From positions 3,347,769 to 3,411,768 of the forward strand of contig NC_018398.1 of assembly GCF_000208865.1 (NCBI RefSeq): 64,000 bases of DNA, given 5' to 3'. Below are positions 14,401-25,474 of the stretch, one piece after another. The position numbers were made by a program, and so were the translations under genes. Below the pieces are notes generated by a model. The model worked only from the letters and a program-made list of their open reading frames with translations, was not told the origin of the DNA and made no database searches. The stretch comes from Neospora caninum Liverpool (lineage: Eukaryota > Apicomplexa > Conoidasida > Eucoccidiorida > Sarcocystidae). Every line of letters begins with the position of its first letter. Positions within the stretch are counted from its first letter, which is position 1.

Positions 14401-17400
14401 CAGGCGCATGCCCCGCGCGCAAGCATGAGGAAGAGGCGAGAGATACAGGCAGCGCGCACGGATCGGTCTCCTTGTCCGGCCTCGGCTGCCTCTCGGCCTC
14501 GACCTGTCTGAAAAGGGGAAAGGCCGGAAACCACGCGGAGGCGATGCGCACAGACACAGGCGGAACAACCGTGGTCCAGCTGGGATGAGGCGAAGCAAAG
14601 TTCACGGCAGGCGCCGACGACCGAAGAGGTCGGCGCGCGTGACGGACTGCTCTTGCGGCCGCCAGCCGTCGAATGCTGCGGCAGCCCCGAGTTTGGTCTA
14701 CGCTGTCTCCCACCAGCTTGCCGCGCCTTCCCGCTACCGGTTCAACTCGTTGCTCATCTGCCTCGTTGAAGCCCCGTCGTTCACCGTCTCCATGTCCCGC
14801 GCATCGATCCCGCACACGTCGGGGGGGACAGTGTCGGGTTCCTTCGATTTCCACTTCTCCCTCCCCGCCTCGGGAGGTCGGAGAAACAGACACAGGCGCG
14901 TGAGAACCGCGCCGGCTGAGCAGTCCTCCTTCGGTTCCTCTTTCTGCGTCCGCGCTTCCAGACGAGGCGGCCGTTCTCTCGCACTCAAGACGGTAATCTG
15001 AAGACGAGAGAGAAAAAGAGACGTCGGAAGCGACACAGACAGAGAGACTCTCCAGGGCGAGCTGGAGCCCTGCGTCGACTCCACACCGACCCGGCGAAAC
15101 GGGAGATCCAAACGATGGCGAAGACGCATAAGATGGAAACTCTTCGTCCCGTACGCGTCTCAGAAGCGGCCGTGTCCACTGGCGTTCCCGGCACCACGGC
15201 TCGCCTCGCGCGTGGTCGGCAACCCTTCCCGGCTCCACCGGCTCCGCGTCTTCGCGTGTGTCTCCCGACCCACTACGCAACCGGCCTCTGCTGTCTCTGT
15301 CTCTACCCCGCCCCGCCCCGCGGCCTCGCCCAAGCTGAGCCGCCGCCCCCGACGACGGAAGAGTTCCGTGTCTTTGCGGATTTGTCTCTTTCTCGCCTGC
15401 GGGCTCAACGCTGGTCCTCCTCGCTCGCGGGGCTCTCTCCGCTGGTCTCAACTGCTCACAGCTCGCCGGCCGGGAGTCGCCGAGATGCCGCGGTGCGACG
15501 GAGGGCCGCGCGCGAAGAGGCAAACCGAAAGTAACGGGGAGAGACGGAAACGGCGAGGCACGCGGAGAAGAGGCGCCGGACGACGAAGGAAGCGAAGTTG
15601 CCTGTGGAAGCAGACCGACCCTGCCGGCGGAGGGCGCTTGCCACCAACTGCAGGCAGCCTGGGGGGACGGGGGCGAACCCAGCGAAGCGGAACTCGCTGG
15701 GGCTGCACAGACGCCCGCACGTGTTTGCGGTTCCTCTTTGTCTCGCTCGCACGAAAAACAAAGCGACACGGGGACTTGTCCCGTAAGACTGAGACGCGCA
15801 AGCGCCACACGCACACCAGCCCCTCGCGGGGTGTGTGCCGCGTGGGCTTCGCGTGCGAGGCCGTTCTCGCTCGCTTCCTCCTCGCCCGGCTCGCCTGCCG
15901 CTGCGCTGCGTTCGGTTCTGAGGCTGGCGGCCGTGCACTCCGCATCTGGGGAAGAGAGGGAAGGCGCCGCGTGTGAGAAAAAAAGAAGGGAGACTGGCCC
16001 CAGGGCGACATCGAGTGTCGCTGCAGGCGCCAACTGAAACGCCACTCCAGACGAAGACGATCCTCTCTCGGCGTCGCGTTCCGTTTTTTCTGCCTTTTCG
16101 GCCTGTGCGGCGCGAAGCGCCTCGCCGATGTCAGGTTCCGTCTCTTCGCTCCGCCTGTCGGACCTCGTGGATGCCGACGCGGCGGATTGGAGCAGGGCGA
16201 AGAACGAGGACAGATTCGCAAGCTGACTCGCCAGCCGCCGGCAATCCACGACGCCCGAGAGAAGGCCAGAGCGGACAACCACCGCGTCCGCACGGGACAC
16301 AGACCAGGCGGAAGAAGCCAGCGACGCCTGAGCGAGACAGGAGCATACAGGAAGCGACGAGAAGGAGAAGAGCCGAGCTGGAGACGAACCCCCCAGAAAA
16401 GAGTAGCCTGAGGAAGGAAGCATTGAAGCAGTCTCTTTAGCGTCAAACGGGAGGTGGACGGTGCTATCCGCAGTGCGTGCCGGGTCATCGAACTCGTTCG
16501 GGTTCCCTTCAGACAACTCGGCAACGCCGGTAAACGCGGCCGTCCCTTCACCGCTGGCGCCTCCGTCTGAGCGACCTCCTTTCGGCCGCGAAGCGCAGGA
16601 CGCCGCAGGAGATGAAGAAGGAGAAGAAGGAGAAGAAGGGGAAGAAGCAGAAGCGAAGGCCGACGCGGAACTGAGGGAAGGAGGGGGGGGACGGGCGCCG
16701 GAGCAGCACTGCCGACGACAAGGATTCTGGGCGCCACTCACGGCCTGAGGTTCGCGAGAGGAGGCGCACGAAAGCGCATGGGAAGCTGGAGATGCAGGCG
16801 ACGACGGCGAGGCGTCTGTCGCGCTACCACTGGGGTTTTCCTGTCCTTCCACACGGGAGCAGCCCTTCGAAAGCGGCGTGCTGTCGCAGGCAGGCGAGTG
16901 GTACGAAATGACAATCCCGTAGCGGGGACGCGTGCTTGAGAGGCTGCGGAGTCCCTGGGCCAGGCACAGAAGCGACGAACCTTTCAAACCTTCTCTGGAT
17001 GGAGCGAGACGGTGAGTGGACGACGGACACAACGGTGTCCGCATTGACCAGTCACACGTAGCGTATTCCTTCCCGTTTGGCGATTCTGCTGCCTCGTTGG
17101 GTGCTCGTCTGTCTTCGAGATCTGGACGCCTTTCCTGTCGCGCGGTAAACGCCGCCTGACGCGCGTGGATGTTGGCGGAGGCGTCGAAAGACGAGGCACG
17201 AGAGATGGGTTGTGATTGCGAAATGTCGCGCCTTTCGTCCTTCTCTTCTCGGTCGGCCTCGTGGCGTCCGAAGGAGCAGGAGGCCAGCACGTTTCCCAGA
17301 AGCGACGACGCTTCGGTGTCTTCGTGCGCGGCCCCGAGAGAAACGCAGGAAAGGTGGAGACCGCAAGCTTCATCGTAGGCTTCGAATCCCCCGAGAGAGA

Positions 17401-20400
17401 AGCCGAAGGCGTGCAGCCTCAATCTCCCCGCCTGGTCTTGCACCTCCACGCTTCGCGCCTCTCCAGCGTCTGCGTGACCACCGGGGCAGTTTGAGTCCCC
17501 GCCCGCGCTCTCGACTCGTCCCGCATCGCACGCGGGACGATTCGAGAAAGACGATGGAGAGCACGCCGGCGACACACACGACGCAGGTGGAGAAGAAGAA
17601 TGATGTCTCCTTGCTGGGTCAGAAAAGAGCGTTCGGAAATTCTCCCCGGGACGGGGCGACATGACGCGCGCCCCCGGTTTCCCCGAGCGATCGACAGCAC
17701 CGACTTCCTTTGTTTCCTTCCCTCCTTCCACGCCCTCTCGGCCGCGTTCTTCTCGCCGCTGCCTTCTGCTTAAGTCCACCGTCCTCGCAGCTGGACAGAC
17801 CGAAGACGACGCAGAGACCCGAGGCGGCGGCAAGAGAACGAGGTGTGCTTCGGCGCAGAGGCGCGCCAGGGTCAGGACAGAACGAGGGTTGCGCTTTGAA
17901 GAGAACAGGTGACTGAGGGAATGCCTGCTAGGCGAAGTATGGGAGGGGAGGGACACTGCGAAAGGCAGGGCATAGTTTCTCGGGTAGGTTTGCATTCCCG
18001 AGCAGCGCAGGGCTTTTATCTCCGCTGGGGAATCTCTCTCGTCTCGCGGACGGCCCCGACTCTCTCGCTGGCAATCCTGGGTGGAGTCGGCTTCCTCCCA
18101 GTTCAGTCGGATTCGCGTCAACTCGTTTCGCACACTGAGATGGAGAGAGGACAGGGCGAAAAGCGTCTTCGCGCGTTCATCGCCCGCGCCAGTCTTTCCC
18201 GAGGGACATGTTCTCTCACCTTGTTGTCCGTCTTCTCTTCCTGCTTCTTCCTTCGGGATTCCCGACGTTGCGCCGGCTCGAGGGGACGAGGCGAGCTTCT
18301 GCCGAAAGAAGGAAAAGAACGAAGCGGGAGAGGGAGGCGAGGCCGCCGAGGCAGTGGACGCCGAGGAAGAAGACGCGGCGACACCGAAGCGAGAAGAGCC
18401 CCGCGGAGAACGAGGTGTTCTCTCGGGACCCAGCGGCGCAGGGAGGTAACTTGGTCGCGGCGGAAGAGGCGGCAACGCGAGATCAAAAGAAGAATGGGAA
18501 GCAGCGCTCGCGGCTCTGTCAGGATTCACCGAGGCTGACGACCGGAGAAACGCCGGACGCGTGAGGCCGGGTTCGCTTGGCGCGGGCCTGAGAGCCGCGG
18601 AAACCGGGGGGCGGTGCGTGCGCCGGTCCGCAGCCAGGCGCGCGTGAAAGCGCAGAAAGTCGACAAGTTGGTCACGGGACACTTGCACGTCGATCCCTGG
18701 AAGAAACACAAAGGCGCTGGCTGCCACGGTGAACACACTTTGCGAAGGACAGGCGGACGAAGAGGAGAGAGGAAACGCGAAGAGAGGTGAGTCGGCAGGC
18801 GAAGCACCTGCAGGCTCGGAGACAGGGCTTGCCAGCTTCGCGATGAGCGGAGAAGACGGCGAAAGGAAGGAGGAGTCCCCGCGGCCATCCTCGGTACCCG
18901 CAAACCTGCCTTCGCCGGTGTTTTTTCTGAGGGAAGACTCGGTGAACTGGGAAGGAAACGACAAACCCGCCAGAGGAAAAGGCACTCCTGGCTGAGAAGA
19001 AGCAGACGAACTGGACGACGGCGACGGCGGCCAAGACGGAGAAGAGGCGCCATCTCCGCCGGTCTCGCGAGAGAAGGAGACACGCCTCTCATTCGTCAGA
19101 GGTCGGGGAGCGAACGAAGAGGAAGACAATGGAGAGAGCGGCGACGGGTGACGAGAGGAAGCAGACGCGGAAGAGAGACGATCTGGAGCGGCCACCAGAC
19201 CGCCGGACGGGGTGGGAAACGCAGAACTCTCTCTTGTGTGCAGACGCCCCCGCGCCAGGCACGAACGCTGTGGAGACGCGGAGAGGGTTGGCTGGGTGTC
19301 TCTGTGGGCTGGCGACTCGCCAGACGGACCCGGATGAAGGAACGACGGGGGCCGGGGAGCAGAGGGACGCCGAGACGGCGACCGCGCACCCGGCGCTGGA
19401 GAACTGGAACAAGGCCGCTTGACTGTGGGGTCTTCCCTGGGCCTTTTGGAGACCGACGACGGGTTCCTCACCACAGTCATGAAGCTGACTACGGAGAACG
19501 TTGCAGGCCTCAGGATGTCTGCCGCGTCGCACTGGCCTCTCCCACTCTCTTCCGCGCCGTCTGCTCTCCCTCCTCCACCCTCTCCTTCGTCTTCACCTTC
19601 TGCTCGTCCCCCTTTCCCTTCTGCGTCGCTCGGGGGGCATCCCTCGTGTCTGCCTGCAGAAGACAAAGACGAAGAAGAGGCGGACCGAGAAGACGAGAAA
19701 AACCAATCGCGAGAAGAGCCTCCGCCGCGCGAGTCGGCACGCGAGACGTCCTCGGAGCGCGAAACGAGATCTCGAGCATTGCACCGCCAGTAGATTCGGA
19801 AGCCGTCGACGTCGAGGACTTGCCGAAGGTAGACGAGGTGCGTGGACTTCTCTTTCGCTGAAAAAGACGAAAAAAGGGAACGCCTATCGACGGCGGCGAC
19901 AGCGCGAAAGAGCCCACGCTGTCTCCCGGCCTGCGGGTCCGCCCCTGGTGCCGAAGGAGGAGACAGCCGCCATGCGTCAGTCCGAGAAGAGACGTGGTCA
20001 CGCGAGGAAGACGTCGGTGCTGTCGGGAAAACAGGAAGGCCCGACGGCGCAGCGTCTGCGGCGGGCAGAGGCGTCGTCTGCAGCCGATCCGTCACGGAGG
20101 CGGCTGGTGGAACAGCCTCGGGAAGATCCCGCGGACGGTCCTTTTCCGCCTCGCTGGTTCCGTCCCTCTTGATCTCTGTTTCTACGCTTGCCCTATAGAG
20201 TTCCAGTGACGCGACACGCCAGCCGTCTATGTGGCGCTGCTTCCCATCTCCGCATCCTTCTTGCTCTCTGTGCTCGCCTTCCTCTCGCCGGCTTGGGCGA
20301 CCTCCACCCTCTTCCGCATCTCTGTCGCCGCTTCCCTGACTGGGTTCGGCTTCTGCGTCGCGACTTTCTTCCCCCGGAGACAGCCGTCGCTCGGGCAACT

Positions 20401-22279
20401 GAGGATCCGAGACGGCCCTCTGAAGCGGCTCGCCGGCGAGCTCCCCGTTCCCCGGGCAGAGAGAAGAAAAGAGCAACACCCCGTCGCCCATCTCCCCCTC
20501 CAGCACGCCGTCGCTCAGCGGAGACACCTGTCTCCCGATGGGGCGAGCCTCCTGGGTGGAGACATGACCCTGCGCTCGCACCGTGTCTTCTTCGTCATGA
20601 GCGCTCCCGCCTGTCGAGGGACGCACCGAAGGCCACCGCCGCTGGGTTTGGATTCCGCAGTCCTCTTCTTTGTCCTCTGCTGCTGGACGTTCGGTTTCTG
20701 TTTCTTTCGTCCGCGACTCCTCCAACGCTTCCGCCTCGCCTGCTGCCTCCCCTTCCCCACTGGACGCCTCTCGCTGCGCCCATCTGCCGGACTGTTTTCC
20801 GCTTGATCCCTGTTGGCCTTCAGGGCCGCTCGGAGCCGCGCACCAAGAGGCCGCGCGCGAGACACGAGAAAAAAGAGACACAGGAGACAAAGAGGGGTCG
20901 GCTGCAGGCGAGCCAGAGGTGCGTGCGTCCGGTGCTTTGGGGGAACGAGCGGGCGACGGCTGTGCAGACTCGTCGGACGAGAGCAGGTCGAGAGGGCCTT
21001 CTATTTCGCATCCGAACGACGACGAGGTCAGCGTGCAGGACCGCGGAAGAAGAAAAGCTGGACACGGCAGCCCTTCGTCAGAGAAGCCGTCTTCACCTCG
21101 CTCCGCCTCGCCGGCGGCGCGCCGAGGCGTGAAGAACAAACATCTGCGGTCTTCATCTCCACTCTCCGCGGCGCTTCGGCCCTCGCGATTCGCTCGCTCT
21201 TTGTCTTTGGCGAACGGCGAGATCGGCGTTTCCCTCTCGGCTCCGTCGTCTTTCTCGCCGGCGCGTTTCCAACGCTCGGGCACGCGTGTGTCGCCGTTCT
21301 TCTCCGGCTCCACCGCGAGAGAAGAGAGATAGGTCGAGGAGAAGTGCAAGCTTGCGAAAGAGAGGCCACACTGAAACGGCGAGGCTGTCGAGCAGCTGTC
21401 TTCGAGGGAAACGTGGATGTTTGTGAGGTGTACGGAGACTCGCTTGAGCACGTGGAGAAGCAACGAAGAGGCGAACGCCGGCGAGAACCGGTCCACAGCC
21501 TCAGGCAAGACCGCATGGAGTAAGCGGTTCGCGATCGCGCCAAGCGGACGCAGTGAAGAGGAAACGAGGGCGAAGGCCGTAGACGGGGGAGGCAAGGACG
21601 CAGAGGAAGAGGAGACAGACGCGACGGGGACAGCAGAGCGTGCGTGGTCGCCGCGAAGGCTCGAGGACGCACCCGCGTCTGCTTGGAGGCCCGCGCGTCT
21701 CGAAGCTCTCGCCTCGCTGCGTCTTCCGAGGCTTTCTGCCTCGCCACTTGGGCGAGGCCAACCTGGAGAAGGGGACTCATCCGAATGCAGGCTGTCCCTC
21801 TCCGGCTCCTCTCCAGACGGAAGAGAAGCCTCACCGAACGGTCCCCCGAGAGTTGGGGATGCGAGCCTCTCGCGTCTCTTCTTGCTGTTTCCTCGCCGTC
21901 TTCCTTCGCTGCAGCTGCGAACGCGATTGGCAGTTGGCGCTACCCCGCCTCCTCCCCAAAGATCGCGCTTCTCTTCGTCAATGTGATCCGGCCCCTGTGG
22001 CCCGCTGGGCCTTGCGGCAACGCGCGCGACGACGGTGTCCAGATGCAGGGAAATCGTCTTCCGCTTGCTCCAGAGAAACGTCCAGGGGACGTGGAGACGC
22101 ACGGAGTGTATTTGCACCGACTTGAGGGTGAAGTGGGGGGACAGCGTGCGGTCGCGCAGGGCGAGGGAGCGAAGGAGAAGCACACCGGTGTATCTCCATC
22201 GCACAACTAGCTGCTTGCAGTCGATGTTCAGAGACAGCAGAAGACGCGTTAGAAAAAACGTTAGCAGACGCTGAAGCAT
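1..22279 (-). CDS. VPS13-type chorein-N lipid-transfer protein, 3'-partial
   Basis: By family knowledge this is a rod-like protein that moves phospholipids between membranes at organelle contact sites. Proposed exons are 22279-9256, 9046-6038 and 5422 to beyond base 1, together about 7,150 codons with no stop; phases agree at both junctions (1+2, 1+2). The N-terminus matches the chorein domain: a hydrophobic start MLQRLLTFFL, then HVPWTFLWSK near residue 65, equivalent to the IPWKNLYS block of VPS13. Near residue 290, VHLTNIHVSLED matches the VPS13 NIHVRYED block, and near residue 820 VLDVDGFRIYW matches its LDGLAVYW block. The last exon has VPS13-like beta segments such as VVVPLWLVAD. ATG 22279 is chosen because the chorein domain starts there; an in-frame GTG lies four codons upstream. 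Human VPS13 proteins are about 3,100-4,400 residues, so low-complexity inserts roughly double the size. ATG2 or another bridge-like protein is less likely. Confidence 0.85.
5423..6037 (-). other. Intron 2 of the VPS13-like gene, holding a cob fragment
   Basis: This 615-base intron runs from donor GTAGGG to acceptor CTCTCTCAG. It separates two very long exons and has no coding potential in the gene's frame. Its first tens of bases on the gene strand contain an antisense mitochondrial cob fragment (5955-6018), described separately. Confidence 0.7.
5955..6018 (+). pseudogene. cob: Nuclear mitochondrial DNA fragment: cytochrome b
   Basis: Read on the plus strand the sequence gives LGLLAEIRALNTRMLIRQH. 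This matches an internal segment of apicomplexan cytochrome b (LALLSEIRALNTRMLIRQH in the Toxoplasma-type protein) almost residue for residue. Base composition drops to an AT-rich patch inside GC-rich surroundings. The match covers only about 64 bases and ends abruptly on both sides, so this is a non-functional insertion and not a gene. It lies antisense to the VPS13-like gene at the 5' end of its intron 2. Confidence 0.85.
6038..9046 (-). CDS. VPS13-like gene, exon 2
   Basis: This exon is entered from intron 1 (9255-9047) at TTAG|AC, which completes the split codon. It opens with a hydrophobic segment (FVFPDGLYVINFGF, then an aromatic-rich run ending AVWWMYK), followed by a strongly basic and Ser-rich linker and further beta-strand-like islands. 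The preferred donor is GCTG|GTAGGG at 6038/6037, which leaves one base and matches the next acceptor. A second phase-compatible donor, TCGG|GTATTT at 5996/5995, lies inside a cob-derived fragment and has poorer consensus. The open frame stops at 5988. Confidence 0.75.
9256..22279 (-). CDS. VPS13-like gene, exon 1 (13 kb, chorein domain)
   Basis: One uninterrupted exon of about 4,341 codons. It ends at a textbook donor, ACAA|GTAAGT, leaving one base of a codon. The chorein block covers roughly residues 1-95 and resumes near 280. Between them lies about 185 residues of Ser/Arg/Glu/Pro-rich sequence with no family counterpart. Short conserved islands recur through the exon (for example LEQLYIRYEH near 13320), separated by long Ser/Pro, Arg/Glu and Gly-rich stretches. 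Opposite-strand frames are long here only because the sequence is GC-rich. Confidence 0.85.
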
Positions 22280-22830
22280 CGTGAGCGCCACAGAGAGAGG
22301 AATGACAGGGGGAGCAGAAAGACGAGCCGAAGAAGAGACATCAGGGCCAGGAGAGAAGCCAGGGGAAGGAGCGGAGGGAGACAGGGTGACTGCGGCAGAG
22401 TAGCAAGGGCGTGGAGGGAGAGAAGAGAGCGAATCACCGAGAGGGAACGGGAAGGCCTACAGAGAAACAAGAGAGGCCAGGAAGCGAGGATACGACGGAA
22501 GGCTACATACTGCAGAGAACAGAGGTAAGAAGAATCTGCCAGCAACCTACTGAGCGACAAAACCCAGGGCTGTGAGCCCAACCTTACAAAGTGAAGCCAG
22601 GCGTTTTGTAAAAGGCAAGAGGAGACGTGTGAGGATCTTCGGTTCGTCCTCGGTGGCTTCCAAATTGCGCCGAACGAGGGACCACGTGAGGCAAGCAGGA
22701 AGGAATGTGCGGAACGGGAAGTTTCGGCGCATGCCAATGTGAAACGGGAGAGGAGACGAGGAGGAGAGCCGAAGCAAATCAAACAGACGGCCAGGAATCA
22801 CCCGTTTCGACATCCGCGTTTTCGCTATCT

Positions 22831-22837
22831 TGCATGC
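22831..22837. promoter_or_regulatory. TGCATGC motif upstream of the VPS13-like gene
   Basis: The palindrome-like TGCATGC lies about 550 bases upstream of the proposed start codon. This motif is a known binding site class for ApiAP2 transcription factors and is enriched upstream of coccidian genes. It also occurs within coding DNA of this window, so its role here is only suggested. Confidence 0.3.
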
Positions 22838-23200
22838 AGATATCAGCGCGTGCGAAGTCTTTCGAGCAGCTGAAAACTCGCCCATTTCCGGGAGAGGGTA
22901 GACTGGAGAAAGTGGAGAAGGCCATGAATCCTCGAGTTATTGAGACGAAACAGGAGTCGGCCTCACTGGACCGCGGAAAATGGACAGCCACAAAACAGGG
23001 AAGCTGAGCGCAACCCAGATCGACGCCGCCAGCAGTGTGCCAAGCGACACACCGGAAGCGTTTTTGACACAGGAACGCCTAGAGCTTTGAGGGACTCGAA
23101 AAAGCGGGAGACAACCGCAAAATTAAAAGAGGTAGGAAACAATCTAGGACGCGGGAGGAAAAAAGAAGAAAGGCGTGAGGCGGTCTCTCTCTTCTAGCCA

Positions 23201-23208
23201 TGCATGCA
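23201..23208. promoter_or_regulatory. TGCATGCA motif upstream of the VPS13-like gene
   Basis: A second, full palindromic TGCATGCA lies about 920 bases upstream of the VPS13-like start codon. Two copies within 400 bases of intergenic DNA make a promoter role more plausible than for single copies elsewhere in the window. Confidence 0.3.
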
Positions 23209-24039
23209 GGGCACGGTGTGGCAACATTCGGGAGCTTGCGGCTCGCGTGCGCGAAAGTCACACGGACCCGCCTCCACGGGGAAGTCCAACACACGAAAGG
23301 AAGCGCACCGTTCTTCGACATGAAAAACCCAAGAAAAGGGTAAGCCTGAACGGAAAGCGACGAAGTCGGTCGTGTGTGACGTTCTGTACCCCCGACCTTC
23401 TAGGCAGGTTCGCCAGCTACCGAGATCCACAAACCCCTCATAGATCAGAACAAACTCCGAGAAGCGCATTTACCACGTAGCCATCAAGAGTCAGTGCTTG
23501 ACGTTTGGTCTTCTGCTTCCTTCCTTCGTTAGCTGCCTTTTTGGCGTCATGCGGTTTTCTAGGACGCCGGGATAGCTGGCTAACACAAAGAGCCTCCAAA
23601 CAACGGTTTCGGGACGCGGAAAGAGAACAATCTTTCAAACAGTCTGCCCTAATTCTGTTATGTCGGCGTGTCATCGATGCGAGCCGTCTAGTTTTGACTC
23701 TTTGCACGTCGCTGACTGAGAGCGGGCATTGCAAAAGAAGAATACGGGCTCTTCGCTGCATTCGACAGTCCACGCTCAACCTTACCATACATAATACGTT
23801 TATGATTGCAGGCTGGTTTACGACTGCCCTATCCACATTTCTTTTTGCAGGTATTTTCCATGTGTCTATCGTTCCACTCTACGGAACACGCACGTGCCTG
23901 TTCGGCGAAGATCTTATCTGTCTACCATGTTTCTGCACATGCCTCACGCGACTCCTGATTCACCCACCCATTGGCGCGGAGCCGCGTCTTGCTCGAGACA
24001 CGCGCGGGGTCTTGTCAGTTTCAAACACCCGTGTGGGGT

Positions 24040-24118
24040 CAAGCCCAAACAAAACCATTCAATTAGCATGTGTTAAGCACATCTATGTCGTTCTTCCGGA
24101 GCCAGGATCAAACTCGTA
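24040..24118 (-). pseudogene. Plastid-type 16S rRNA 5' end, nuclear copy
   Basis: On the minus strand the sequence reads GAGTTTGATCCTGGCTC, the near-universal start of bacterial and plastid 16S rRNA. About 25 bases later comes GCTTAACACATGCTAATTGA, which corresponds to the CTTAACACATGCAAGTCGAA block at the same spacing in 16S. The CTAATT variant resembles apicoplast versions from memory. Similarity fades after roughly 80 bases, and the fragment lies in GC-mixed intergenic DNA, so it is best read as an old nuclear insertion of apicoplast DNA. A bacterial contaminant is unlikely because the flanks are nuclear. Confidence 0.7.
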
Positions 24119-24699
24119 ATAATTCCTGAACCTCACTTCTGCCGCGCGAGCGACAGCCCAGTTGTTAGCCCGTTCCTCGCACCGAGTTGAAAAAAGGATC
24201 AGTGAGAGAACGCGGTCGTTCGAGGAATCTCTCCTCATACACTGGCGAAAGGGAATCTCAGTCCATGACTCTCGGGCACGGATCTATAGCGAGTGGGTGT
24301 CTTTGCTGCGCATGCACACCTCTCTTAAGGGAGGAGAAAACTCGCTAGCGTTCCGTGTCTCGGCCAACTTGTGTGTCATGGTGCCAGCCAGATCTCGAAG
24401 CCCATGCCCCTCTCGCCTCCGGCTGCTCTCTCTGCCTGCTCTTCCTTCATACACCTTTTTCTGGATGAGTAATTTCTCGTTTCTCTTCGTGCTCCTGTGT
24501 CTACCTCTTGCCGCCTCCGACGACCTATGCTTTTCCCTTCTCGGTACAACTGTAAGCCGAGACTTCGGATCGTTTCCACGTCCTGGCCAAGTAGACCTCT
24601 TTCCCGAGCATCGGTTTCGGTGCTCGCGCGCCACTCGCCACTCGCGACGCAAACTCATCGCACACATGGTGGGAGAACGGGATACTATAATCCAACACT

Positions 24700-24920
24700 C
24701 CGTAGCTGTCGTCAGCAGTCCAGTGGCGTGGTGGGGTACAGCAGTCATAAGGAACTTGGTTATCTGTACCTCATAACTGGAGTCATATTCAGTGTCCTGG
24801 GTACTAGACTGTGTCTGTTTATTCAATTTCAATTATACAGCTCTGGATCGAGGATCCTTTGTACATAGGCAATATCTACGGATAATGTGACAACCACAAT
24901 ACATGGTCTAGCTCTCACAC
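24700..24920 (+). pseudogene. cox1: Nuclear mitochondrial DNA fragment: cox1 5' part with possible SSU rRNA piece
   Basis: Plus-strand translation gives SHKELGYLYLITGVIFSVLG, then LFIQFQLYSSGSRILCT, matching the N-terminal region of apicomplexan cytochrome c oxidase subunit I (LFIRFELYSSGSRIICT). After a frame slip near 24866 the match continues as ISTDNVTTTIHGLAL. Just upstream, at 24702-24718, GTAGCTGTCGTCAGCAG resembles the conserved small-subunit rRNA block GCTGTCGTCAGC, so a mitochondrial rRNA scrap may have been inserted with it. The frameshift and truncation show it is not functional. Confidence 0.85.
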
Positions 24921-25402
24921 TGTGTGGTGGCAATGGTCTACTGCGCTTTTCTGACTAGAGAACCCGCCGGCGGATGTCTTTCCCTGAGTTGCGCCCGAGT
25001 CCACAGATCTCTGTGCATCGGTCTTTCTGTGCAGTGGTTAGGAAAAGCAAATGTTGACGACTGTTTCTCCCTTTACAACTTTGCAAGCAAGAGAAGTGGT
25101 CAGAACACTGCAGTGTAGGCGCCTTCGATTCTGCCACTGAGCTGAAAAAACAAATGCAAACCTGCCTTCTTTGCACCCCCATGTCTCCCCTCGTCTTCCG
25201 GGGCTGTCTTCTCTTTCCTGTCCGTCCTTCCATCCTCGCGGTTCGACCGTCAATGTTTGCCCTTCGCCATATCCTTTCGGTGCCACGTCCTGGTTCTCAC
25301 CCTCAGCCTTGTTTTTAGCCGTCACCGCGCGTCTTTCTTTCCCAACTCGCCCGTTCGAGGCTTTTCGTCTCGGGCCGGAGTACACTGGGCATGTCGCCTC
25401 CC

Positions 25403-25474
25403 CTTCGCTCTCACTTGCCGCCTTTCCTTCGCTCTCACTTGCCGCCTTCCCTTCGCTCTCACTTGCCGGCTTCC
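25403..25474. repeat. Tandem repeat, 3 copies of 24 bp
   Basis: Three consecutive units begin CTTCGCTCTCACTTGCC at 25403, 25427 and 25451 and differ by only a few bases. They start about 75 bases past the stop of the unnamed gene, so probably lie in its 3' UTR. In one plus-strand frame they would read an eight-residue repeat, but no gene is supported there. Confidence 0.9.

Noticed and set aside
17385..17400. TTCGAATCC resembling a tRNA B box
   Set aside because: It lies in coding sequence of the VPS13-like gene and no cloverleaf can be folded around it.
23505..24119. 204-residue plus-strand open frame with hydrophobic stretch
   Set aside because: No homology recognised, no splice partners, and its end runs into the antisense 16S fragment; likely chance.
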